DNA of 40,153 nucleotides. Origin: Diphasiastrum complanatum. Taxonomy: Eukaryota > Streptophyta > Lycopodiopsida > Lycopodiales > Lycopodiaceae. The first letter of the stretch is position 1. Each line of letters opens with the position of its first letter. Of the stretch, positions 1-8,853 are shown one piece after another. Below the pieces are notes generated by a model, which saw only the letters and a program-made list of their open reading frames with translations, was not told the origin of the DNA and ran no database searches. The stretch lies in contig CM055111.1 in assembly GCA_029204225.1 (NCBI GenBank), forward strand, positions 8,454,711 through 8,494,863, read 5' to 3'. Position numbers and translations under genes: made by a program.

Positions 1-223
1 CATCCATGAGAGAGAGCCTGACAGAGAACCCACCAATTGTCCCTCAATTAGTGAATCCCTTAGGGGGGTAGTTAGCCCCTCATAAGGGATAGCTAACTGC
101 TCGCCAAGAGACCATTGATATTGTGTGGTAGAACATAGGATAACCCTGGAAAAGAATCTGAAAGAAGAAGTTTGCTGATAATAAGACAAAGTTGTAGGGT
201 CTTCAATCTGACGATGTAGTAAT
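1..223. other. Unassigned left flank
   Basis: No feature is recognised. The stretch lies outside the left LTR-like repeat and does not resemble its counterpart flank beyond 4782, so it gives no target-site duplication for the neighbouring element. Confidence 0.4.
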
Positions 224-1007
224 AGCCCTCCCGCCTATCAACAAGGGTTAGTTCACTGGATAGGCACCTAACTATGCATAGATGCTACTTTTAGTTAGTT
301 CCCTACTTTTTATCTAACTCTACCTCCACTAACACTACTCACACTAACTCTACTTCCCTAAACTAACTTCATCATGATTGTTGGTGAAAGGGAAGGGTAG
401 AATAGAAGAGAAAGACGGAGAAGAGAGAAAGAGAGATAGAGTTGAGGGGGAGGTTAGCTCAAAAGCTCAAGATGCATGCTAATGGAAAAACCATAACTAT
501 TAAAACAAGAACATAGAAAAGGAAACAATTAGAAACACACAACAAAAGCATTAGCATGAGTGCTTAGCAAATGAGGATGCTTGGCTCTCCACATTGGTGG
601 AGTTTCCTCCTTCTCATTAAGCATGGAAATAGAGTACAAATGTTGCTTTTTAATAAAATGGAGAAGGCCCTTGCCCCAAAATCCTATTGGCTAATATTTA
701 CATTGATCCTATCCATTCATCTTGGATCCAACTTGATCCAAGGGTCCACAAAAAGTACATTGAAATTCACAAAATTCATGTGAGTTCCAAATTGGACCCA
801 ACTCTAAAAAAGTAATCTCAAAGTTTAAAATTGACTTTGGGCCGCAAGTTTTATTTTACTTACAAAGGTCCCAAGCCCATTATTTTATTTACAACTTAGC
901 TTGCGTGCTCATTGGGCCATGGGGTTATACACGTAGGATGTCATGCCCTCGCAACACATTTTACTAGACGATTTTATTTATTTACACTTCATCGGGAATA
1001 CCCCCAT
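224..1007 (-). mobile_element. Ty3/gypsy LTR, left copy (3' LTR of a minus-strand element)
   Basis: About 780 bp that recur at 3994-4782 in the same orientation, with roughly 95% identity by eye. Both copies include the segments starting AACAAGGGTTAGTTCACTGG and ending near CGGGAATACCCCC. Read on the minus strand the repeat starts TGGGGGTATTCCC. The TATA box seen in the right copy is altered here (TATTAAAAAG instead of TATAAAAAG). The exact inner and outer ends are uncertain, and I found no target duplication. This is the downstream (3') LTR if the element is read on the minus strand, as the integrase fragment requires. Confidence 0.75.
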
Positions 1008-2677
1008 TTAGTTTCAATCCCCATTAAATACTCTAAGTCCCGAGTGTAAGTGGCTGTCGTGCAGACTATTGGACCATGAGAGTTGAAATATCTATTAGCA
1101 AATATGGTGAGAGCCCTTCGGACATCTACATCCGTATTCCAACCATGCTCTGAATGGATTCTCGGCCAATTGAAATTTTGAATCATGATCTTGTACATAG
1201 GAGTGCCGCATTCTGCCCAATTGGATCGTCGTGTGCATGGCAAGAAGTGCGCGTTCACCCGTAGTTGTTACGGACTTGTCATATAGGCCCCAATGGCCGT
1301 AGGGTCTCTTTCAAAAAGCTGTTGATGCCACTCTGGTTGTGGTTGGAGGGCGGGCAGTGCTTGCAACTCATTGTCTTTTATTGTCTGTGCAAAAAATGAT
1401 ATTTGCCAGTCGCCTCTTGATGACTCGTGGGGATACTTTGCTAGAAATTCATTTATTTTCTCCTCCATGGACTTTGGTCTTCGGAAGGCTCGGCTGGCAG
1501 ATATGGTGCGCGAACCTCTTGATGATGAGGCATGTCCTTCCTCTTGGCTTTGGCTCAGACCTGCGTCTTGGCCTTGGTCTCGCGTTTCAGCACCCGTATC
1601 TGCTGGTCTTTGGTCTTGGCCTTGACTGAACCCCCCTGCTACTTGCTGGCCTTGGTCATGACTCATGCTCGTCTGTGCGGCATCAAAAACTGGTGGCGGT
1701 GGAATCACCATTGGGGTGGATTGGGTCTTCTTCTCCATGTACTACTGGCAAGCCTTGAGGGCTTGTTTGGCCTAGGCGAGCTCGTGAGTTGCGCTTGTCC
1801 GGTACTTGTCGAACTCTATCTGGTAGTTGTATAACATTTGGCTATATACCTGCACCTGACGCCTAAAGAGATTCATCTCTGCTTGAGAGAGCGACCTTGA
1901 GTCTAGTGTAGGTTGAGCTAGCCAGGCGAGTTTTTCATTTTGTAAGGCTTTTACTTCCATCCTCGGGCGCGTATTCTCTGCTTCAAAAATTTGTAGTTGC
2001 ACCTGGAGGGAGTCCTCTGTCAGCACTTTGGAGAGGCTTTGGATATATTGGTTGAGACCATTATCCTTCTGCTGCAACTTGGCAATCTCTCGGTGCCCTT
2101 CTTGTTCATGATGTTGAGCTAGAATAAGCTCTTGCTGCAGCTTTGTGAGTTTCGCTTGTAGTTGTGTGTTGCTTGTCACCAGGTGGAGTACCCTGCTGTC
2201 CAAAATGGCCTTGGCTGCTACCACCTCGAAGATGTATGTGCCCAGGGTTTGGTACGCCGTCGATAAGTCTGTTGGAACAGCCAGTATGCTGGCACTGATA
2301 GGGGCTTGTGTGGTAGTGGCCCCAATGACTTGTGGAGCTCCGTTGTCGTTGTCTTCAATCAGGTTCTCAGGGGGCCTATTGTCATCTGGGGCGGTGGGAT
2401 CTGTCCGATCTGGTGATGGTATGAAAACTGTCTAAACAAATGTGCCATCAGGCAATGGTTGGTCGCCCTCGATAACCTTTGGTGGCAAAACAGGTGGTGT
2501 GAGAGAAGCAGCAGTGGAAACAGGGGTGGGGACTGTTTGTCCAAACGAGAGGATGGGAGGAACAGAGGGGAACTGAAGTGTGGTGTGGAGCACAAAAGAC
2601 GAGGATGGAGCAGAAATGGTCTGATGTGGGAGTGAAAAGTTGATGACTTGCATCCATGCCAGAGTGTCCGGAAACAA
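989..2677 (-). pseudogene. Post-pol (env-position) ORF of gypsy element, broken by four in-frame stops
   Basis: A single minus-strand reading frame of about 563 codons runs from 2677 to 989 with no frameshift. It is interrupted only by TAG at 2434-2432, TAG at 1774-1772, TAG 11 codons later at 1744-1742, and TAA at 1270-1268. Part 1 is proline/serine-rich. Part 2 (2224-1775) is a long Gln/Glu/Leu-rich coiled-coil type helix with the piece KLTKLQQELILAQHHEQEGH. Part 3 (1738-1271) is Gln/Gly/Asp-rich. Part 4 (1258-989) has a more globular composition with two cysteines and several Trp/Tyr, and its stop falls just inside the LTR. It lies downstream of integrase, where some plant gypsy elements carry an extra ORF. 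I recognise no family. Three stops are TAG, as expected if CAG or TGG codons were hit. Confidence 0.65.
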
Positions 2678-3464
2678 CTGAGAATCAGAGGGATTTAACT
2701 GGAGAGGAGACTCAAAGAGGTCTGCGAGAGTTCAGAAGGTGATTTGACTACCCTACGAAGGTTCTGCGAGGGTTCAAACTGTCTACGAGGGTTCGACTCT
2801 CGCAGGAGGTGATCTCTCACACAACATGTTCCTGTGCTTGAATTTTCAATATCAAACTATGTAAGCAGGCTAATTTCACTACTCTGATTCCATTTAGGCC
2901 CCTTGCGAAGGTTGGTATAATGATCTTGATTCTCTACTAAGGTTTTGAAGATTCAACTTCTGGGAACCCTTGCACACACCAAAAAATGATTATTTCTCTA
3001 TCAAGAACTCTCGCAAAGATTTTTATGGATGCATCTGGGTCAGATCTAGTGATTTCCAAGTTTCAAGAGCTATCTCCCAGGGCATCTCCAAAAATCATGA
3101 AAAAAGTGCTCTTTTAGAGTGTTTTCTGCCTAGATCTTGAGATTCTTTGATTTTTAAGTTTTGCAAACTGGTAATCTGTTGCATCCATGTTAGATCTGAC
3201 TATTGGTGATTCTCTGAAAGTTTTGATAGATATATTTGGTAGCTGATCCATCAGTTTTGGGTGAAATTTGCCCTTAAACTGCCATAGTTACGAAGATCGA
3301 GGTCTTTGATCTGCAATTTTGAGGGACTTATTGGCATAATCTGGCTGAATCTTGATGGATCTAGCTTGATTTGGCTTGTTCTTCCTAGATCTAGTTGTGA
3401 TGGCCTAGCATAATAGCTTTTCGTCACATGCGACCACCAACCTGGATCTACTTCACTGCGGTGG
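2678..3464 (-). other. Gypsy internal region between integrase and downstream ORF
   Basis: About 790 bp without a convincing coding frame on either strand. Around 2717-2800 the motif CGAGGGTTC or a close variant recurs several times. It is most simply the non-coding linker of the gypsy element between pol and its downstream ORF. Confidence 0.4.
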
Positions 3465-3993
3465 CTAGTACTTGTGCAACCGGCTATCGTTGATGGGTGT
3501 GTCAAACGGTGTCCCATCTAGCTTTTCCAGATTCATGGCTCCATGATTAAGAATTTCCTTGATTTGATAAGGACCTTTGTCTGTGAATTTTAATTTTCCC
3601 TTGATCGCCTTGGTTTTATACATCACGACCATATCTCCGAAACGAAGATCCTTCTTTTGTAACATGCGATTGTGCCATGCTTTGCATCTTTTCTTTTCAG
3701 CTGTCATTGCATGCACAGCTAGTAAGCGTGTTTCACAAAGTTTATGCAGAGCTTCATGGCGTAGTTGTAGAGATTTGGATTCATTAAAGCGTTGCGTTGT
3801 GGCAATCCTTAATGAAGGGACTAAAAACTCCACTAGCATTACAGCATCCTAACCATACACCAATTGGAAAGGTATTTGATTAGTGTTTCCCTTATATGTT
3901 GTCCTGAATGCCCACAGAGCAGCATGCAACTTATGTTTTCAATCTGATCTACTAGCTTCAACTGTTTTCGTGAGCATGCTACACATGATCTTA
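3465..3993 (-). pseudogene. Ty3/gypsy integrase, C-terminal fragment
   Basis: The minus-strand translation begins next to the LTR with LTKTVEASRSD, then KHKLHAALWAFRTTYKG and QIPFQLVYG, the end of the integrase catalytic core, followed by VEFLVPSLR. The C-terminal part (3839-3465) carries RCKAWHNRM, DLRFGDMVVMY, KGKLKFTDKGPYQIKEI and LDGTPFDTPIND. This is the typical gypsy integrase tail that binds DNA and ends in an RLKxY-like motif (here RLHKY). A TGA replaces the Trp before KHKLH and a TAG follows VYG. Gag, protease, RT, RNase H and most of integrase are missing, so the element was deleted between its 5' LTR and this point. Confidence 0.85.
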
Positions 3994-4782
3994 AGCCCTC
4001 TTGCCTGTCAACAAGGGTTAGTTCACTGGATAGGCACCTAACTATGCATAGATGCTACTTTTAGTTAGTTCCCTACTTTTTATCCAACTCTACCTCCACT
4101 AACGCTATTCACACTAACTCTACTTCCCTAAACTAACTTCATCATGATTGTTGGTGAAAGGGAAGGGTAGAATAGAAGAGAAAGACGGAGAAGAGAGAAA
4201 GAGAGAGATACAGTTGAGGGGGAGGTTAGCTCAAAAGCTCAAGATGCATGCTAATGGAAAAACCATAACTATTAAAACAAGAACATAGAAAAGAAAACAA
4301 TTAGAAACACACAACAAAAGCATTAGCATGAGTGCTTAGCAAATGAGGATGCTTGGCTCTCCACATTGGTAGGGTTTCCTCCTCCTCATTAAGCATGGAA
4401 ATAGAGTACAAATGGTGCCTTTTTATAAAATCAGGAAGGCCCTTGCCCCAAAATCCTATTGGCTAATATTTACATTGATCCTATCCATTCATCTTGGACC
4501 CAACTTGATCCAAGGGTCTACCAAAAGTACATTGAAATTCACAAGATTCATGTGAGTTCCAAATTGGACCCAACTCTAAAAAAGTATTCTCTAGGTTTAA
4601 AATTGACTTTGGGCCTCAAGTTTTATCTTACTTACAAAGGTCCCAAGCCTATTACTTTATTTACAACTTAGCTTGTGTGCTCACTGGGCCATGGGCTTAT
4701 ACGCGTAGGATGCCATGCCCTCGCAACACATTTTATTGGATGAATTTTATTTATTTACACTTCGTCGGGAATACCCCCAACA
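3994..4782 (-). mobile_element. Ty3/gypsy LTR, right copy (5' LTR of a minus-strand element)
   Basis: Second copy of the ~780 bp repeat at 224-1007, differing at perhaps 35-40 positions. On the minus strand it starts TGTTGGGGGTATTCCCGAC. The proximal boundary is close to GTTGACA (minus strand), but similarity to copy 1 extends about 13 bp further, to GAGGGCT. No clear primer-binding site follows, because the integrase fragment abuts the LTR directly. Confidence 0.75.
4417..4427 (-). promoter_or_regulatory. TATA box of the minus-strand LTR
   Basis: Minus-strand TATAAAAAGGC in the middle of the right LTR. The left LTR has TATTAAAAAGC at the matching site. The position supports minus-strand transcription of this element. 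Confidence 0.5.
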
Positions 4783-5069
4783 AAAGTTTATCTTTCATGA
4801 AATCAACTTTTTTAAAGGCATTTAGTAAAATTTCTCTCTCTTTAATGAAGATATCTTGTTTGTTACAGTAATACATTGCAGAAATAACTTGGGAAATAAT
4901 AATCTTGTATGAGTTGTAGACTGGTCTATTAGAGGCCAGATGTATATATTGTAAAAAAAGAAAAGGTAATTCTTTTGTTTTATCAAAATTGTTGGAAAGA
5001 GATGTGTAAAAGATAGGTAAAAAAGAATTGAATACAAATAATTCAAATGACAAGAAAAAGAACTTATCA
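4783..5069. other. Unassigned spacer between two retrotransposons
   Basis: AT-rich stretch between the gypsy LTR and a copia LTR. A minus-strand open frame of 100 codons (5053-4751) runs into the gypsy LTR. Its peptide includes KEREILLNAFKKVDFMKDK, but I recognise no family and do not call it a gene. Confidence 0.3.
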
Positions 5070-5587
5070 TGCGCAGCGGAATAAACTATCTTCCTCTTTC
5101 TTCATGCCATACTATGCCTATCAATTTCAAACCAAACAATAGTGATAAAAATCACGTTCGATCTTATAGTAACTAACTTTGAAATCATTAGTACTATAGT
5201 GATTATGTAGCCAAACATTAAAGCATTGGATTATCAGACAAATAATCAATCACAAAGAATTATAGAAACACATATATTCTGAGACAAAATTGAACGCAAT
5301 AAAAAATAGTATTGATTCAGTATGAAATAAAACAGAAGTAAATGATTATAACAAGTTTGCAGATCGAAGCCGCGTACTGTAAGCTATTTCTAAACGACTA
5401 AGTCTGAATTAAGTGCAACTATTGATAAGCAATAAGTGCAATAGCAATCTCTAATCAACTCTAAAGAACTGAGCTAGAATGCTCAAGAGTGTTCAAGCTC
5501 GCAGGCTTGAGAGAGAGCTAACTATTCAATACTTGATCTCTTTTGAATTGAGAGTTCTGATCATGTTGATATAGGAATATGAACAAC

Positions 5588-5596
5588 TATTTATAC
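5588..5596 (-). promoter_or_regulatory. TATA box of copia LTR
   Basis: Minus-strand TATAAATAG inside the LTR, on the same strand as the RT/RNase H remnant at 6220-7180. Confidence 0.45.
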
Positions 5597-5877
5597 TAAG
5601 CAATTAGGTCGTCAAATGCGGCTGCCAGTTGGCTAGAGTCTGCTGACATTCATCCAGTTCTTCTCAGAAGTTGCTTGCTGATATTTGGCCATAAACAGTT
5701 TGTCTATAGTGGTCGTAAACAGTCTGTCTGCATAAATAAACATGAATGTCACTCTGTAGAAATGAACGTAAACTGTCATCAGGGAAAAGCGAAAATGCCA
5801 AAGTGAGAGAAAATCTTGAAGGGCAAAAAATGAGAAGGTCTTCAGTCAAGTCATTTTCTTAATTTTTAGGGCACTTT

Positions 5878-5985
5878 GAAAATGCAAAAAATGCGACACT
5901 GCATTTTTACTCAAAATTTCTGACAAGTGAAAAATGCAAAAAACGTGACACTGCATTTTTACTTGCAATTTTTTATAGTGTCACT
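5878..5985. repeat. Imperfect ~53 bp tandem duplication in copia LTR
   Basis: Two adjacent units share AAATGCAAAAAA, then a short variable stretch, then GACACTGCATTTTTAC. They sit within the LTR transcribed region. Confidence 0.6.
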
Positions 5986-6209
5986 TTAAGAGAAAATTGA
6001 CTGTAGCAAAAAGACGAAAATGTTGGATTTTGTAGTGGAAGAAAATTTCTGAAATTGTTGTCAAACTCCGTGTATTTCTATAGACTGTGTAAAAACACTT
6101 GTAATTTTGCAGACTGTGTAAAACACGGGAGAATATGCAGAACTGGATAAACAGTTGGATGAAGATTAAAAACCGATTAGTGAATTAGTAGGAAGGAGAA
6201 TAATCAACG

Positions 6210-6219
6210 CTCCCCCTTA
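6210..6219 (-). other. Copia polypurine tract
   Basis: Minus-strand TAAGGGGGAG directly before the presumed LTR start. It marks the start of plus-strand DNA synthesis during reverse transcription. Confidence 0.6.
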
Positions 6220-7180
6220 ATCTAAATCCATGAATGCCTTGACCTTTAAACTTAGTTCTGCACAGAAGCTTAATGCTTTAGTAAAAATATTTGTTGTCAT
6301 AACAATACTACAATCTGACCTCTTTGTCGAGAACTTTGCTTCTGACATGGTGATACTTCAATTCATGATTTTTTTATTGTCTCCAAACAGATGCAATTGA
6401 TGATACCGACATAGTCAGAAATGACGAGAAGAAATGCAATGAAGAATTTTTGAAGGACAGGATCCCTCTGTGGGTAGCTGTAGCAAGCTATGTGGCTCTT
6501 GCTGCCATCTCCACTGGCGTCATCCCACAAATCTTCTAATCTTTGAAGAGGTATTTTGTATTGGTCTGCTACATTCTGGCTCCCGTTCTCCTTTCAGTAG
6601 ATATTACTTCCGTTGTTGCTCATTTTAGCTCACTAAATATTATCTATTGTTCATAAAATTAATATCAGATCTATGAAAGTTTCTCAACCAAATTGCTTTC
6701 TTTGTAGCTTGTGAGGCTACAATATACTCTGATTCTATAGAAGATAGAGCTACCAAAGATTACTTGCGATTGTTCTAGGAAATTTGACCATTGTTGAGGA
6801 AGAATGTAAATTTGAAAGTGGATTTACGAGTGTCTAATCTCTAGTCCAACTTGCATCTGTAAAACCAATGAATAAATTGATTTTGTCATTGGCGACTGCT
6901 CCATAACAAATGCAAAAGTCCATAGTAGCTCAAAGATATCTCATGACTCTGATAAGAGCCTTCCAATGTGTTACACCAGGGTTTGCCATCTACTAGCTTA
7001 AAGAGATGATTGCAAAAGCTATCGCTGGCCTGGTACAAATCATTGCGTACATAAGAGTTCCTATAATAGAATGGTAAGGATACTCACGCATCTGCTCCTT
7101 CTCTCGAATTGTTTGAGGACACTGGTCCTTTGACAATTTGAGACCTGGTTCCATTGGTGAGAGAGCTAACTTGCAATGGA
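6220..7180 (-). pseudogene. Ty1/copia RT C-terminus and RNase H, degenerate and interrupted
   Basis: Read right to left, the RT end is visible at about 7160-6930: EPGLKLSKDQCPQTIREKE, then PYHSIIGTLMYAMICTRPAI, then NPGVTHWKALIRVMRYL. Next come GFTDASWTRD and LSSIESEYIVASQATKKAIW (RNase H core, to about 6655). After a foreign insert the copia frame resumes near 6400 with LHLFGDN, ELKYHHVRSKVLDKEVRL and NIFTKAL, the RNase H end, which reaches the polypurine tract. There are several stops and frameshifts. Homology to copia stops at about 7180, where the inverted-repeat region begins, so the 5' two thirds of the element are absent. Confidence 0.85.
6400..6590 (+). pseudogene. YSL (yellow stripe-like) oligopeptide transporter exon fragment
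   Basis: Translated in the frame starting at 6390, the plus strand gives EEFLKDRIPLWVAVASYVAL, then AAISTGVIPQIF, a TAA at 6537-6539, then SLKRYFVLVCYILAPVL. This matches the late membrane region of plant YSL proteins (OPT family, metal-nicotianamine transport), where the consensus reads FLKDxIPxWVA...LAAIST...IPxIFPxLKWYxxLxxYxxAPVLAF. The stop replaces the proline after IF. About 60 codons remain. Copia RNase H sequence lies on both sides and on the other strand, so this is a gene fragment embedded in a retrotransposon, not a gene. Upstream TTGTCTCCAAACAG looks like a splice acceptor but overlaps copia-derived sequence (LHLFGDN antisense). Confidence 0.85.
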
Positions 7181-8240
7181 GCCTAAATTACATCACGCAG
7201 GAACTACTTCTCCTACAAGATGATATACCTTCAGCCTTCATATTCATTTCAAATGGTAAACTCGTAAGTAACTGTAAACACTCTATTCTTTATGTATAGT
7301 TTTTTTCAAAAATTTATCGTATAATCTTTATCCTAAATGTAACATACTTTGTGTTGAATTTATGCAGATATGTAAAAGACATGAGCTCGAGATCAAATGT
7401 AGAGATATTGGTGAAACTATCCAACTGATGGAAGAACACTGAGATTTACTATTTGAAAATACATGTCCATCATCGTTATTGAATATGAAAACAAGAATCT
7501 TGTTTTTTTTTATCAATCTAGAAGATTGCAATCCAGTATTGTACTATGGACACAGCTTGATTATAAGAATGATATCAATAAAAATCCCATAAATGGGCTG
7601 TTTACATGTAAGATTGTATCTCCTTTTTTGGATGGTAACATATACATGTTTACATTTGAAATCCTATTCAGTAAGTTTATCTTTATTTTCTATATCAGTA
7701 TCAGGAGCTGTCAAGGCAACAGTCTCTTATCCTGTAATTTTGCCTTCCTCTATATTAGCAAGGATTCTATGCCTCTTTGATCGTATATAATAAAATCTGC
7801 ATCCTGAGCAACCTTAAGGCTGTTAAGGGAGGAGCAGCATTCTTTTTCATGCCCTCAAGCTCTGGCACAAAATTCACACCATTCTGTACAAAAGTTTTGA
7901 CCAACTCTTGTCGCAATCTATACACTTCGTCAGGATTGTACAGGTCAAGAGTGAACTATCATGACAAACCAGGTGAATGAGCAAATTAGTAACAATGACA
8001 CTAAATAGATAATAATTAGAATGAAAAGAACAACAAATGAGCAAAATATTACCTTGTCAATATCGACATCGACTTGTAGATTGTACCACTCAAAAAAGAG
8101 CTTTGTATTATACAGGACAAACCATGCACAACTAAAAGCATCCTTTTGTTGTATAGGGAGGCTGCAGATATTGAATGGAAATTATAACATCAAATCCATC
8201 AAGGATCATGTTTTTGAAGTCAAAATCGAATAGTTCTTGA
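7180..8240 (-). pseudogene. Left inverted copy: 3' half of Ulp1-like protease gene
   Basis: On the minus strand this carries the same exons as the plus-strand gene at 13845-14403. One exon (about 8160-8055) gives LPIQQKDAF then SCAWFVLYNTKLFFEWYNLQ and VDVDIDK, ending at a GT splice donor. After an intron with a matching AG acceptor, the next exon gives FTLDLYNPDEVYRLRQELVK then TFVQNGVNFVPELEG before a frameshift and stops. The downstream non-coding part also matches (for example GACATGAGCTCGAGATCA, about 85% identity locally). Further upstream is an open stretch encoding RIECAPTIQELFDFDF. Copia sequence replaces homology at about 7180. Confidence 0.7.
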
Positions 8241-8853
8241 ATGGTGGGAGCACATTCAATCCTATATGACCAGAATAAAGGCAATAAAGAATGAATTGCA
8301 TTCCATAGGCGACTCCATTAGAGAAAATATGGGCCCAAAGAAGGCCCTATAAGAAATGCCATGTAGGAGAAAGAAAAATAACTATAAAGTAATTATAACA
8401 TCATTTTCTAACTTCTTTACGCATCTGCCTGCACTACTTTCCATGTAAATGAATGCACCTTAGTTTAGTCACATCAAACTTCACTGGTGTTTAACCACAG
8501 TTAAAATAGAATTTTTCAAAATGCTGAAATATTCCCTCCCAATAGTTGGAAACACTCAAAAATTTGAATTAGGAGTGACATTTCTGAAAAAAGCCTACGC
8601 CATCTCTATCTCCAGTAGAGTCGTTAGCGCCATCTCCAGCTTTGTTATTGTCATTGTGTTGTTTATTACTATACTACTGTACTAATGACAAAGCTTTATC
8701 ATCTTCATGTGGATCTATCACCAGAATATGCTTCGCTCAGGACGAGAAATTCAAAGCAACTCAAATTGTCAACTTCTGATATGGTCCGATACAGGGAAGT
8801 CAGCTAATAATCTATATGTGTCATGGTGAAAATGGTCTTTTGGGTTACTGTGA
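8241..8853. other. No recognisable gene
   Basis: About 600 bp between the left inverted copy and the transposase-like gene. The minus strand up to ~8330 may hold a further upstream exon of the left copy (codons for LWNAIHSLLPLFWSYRIEC). I see nothing else. Confidence 0.35.

Larger units (their letters stand above)
5070..6209 (-). mobile_element. Ty1/copia 3' LTR (minus strand), approximate left end
   Basis: The right end is fixed by the polypurine tract at 6210-6219, after which the minus strand reads CGTTGATTATTC (a TGTTG-type start with one change). The left end is placed near the motif TTCCGCTGCGCATG, which in my judgement resembles a copia LTR end; it is uncertain by tens of bases. A minus-strand TATAAATAG lies at 5588-5596. 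An imperfect tandem duplication of about 53 bp, each copy containing GACACTGCATTTTTAC, lies at 5878-5985. Confidence 0.5.

Noticed and set aside
1339-2435. Plus-strand ORFs of about 84-100 codons
   Set aside because: They lie opposite the better-supported minus-strand gypsy ORF with coiled-coil composition; shadows.
224-4782. Intact gypsy insertion with target duplication
   Set aside because: The LTR outer flanks do not match, and most of gag-pol is missing, so insertion boundaries cannot be confirmed.
4751-5053. 100-codon minus-strand ORF running into the gypsy LTR
   Set aside because: No family match recognised and its end depends on LTR sequence; kept only as unassigned spacer.
6370-6390. 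Intron acceptor in front of the YSL fragment
   Set aside because: The TTGTCTCCAAACAG stretch overlaps antisense copia RNase H (LHLFGDN), so it is probably not YSL intron sequence.
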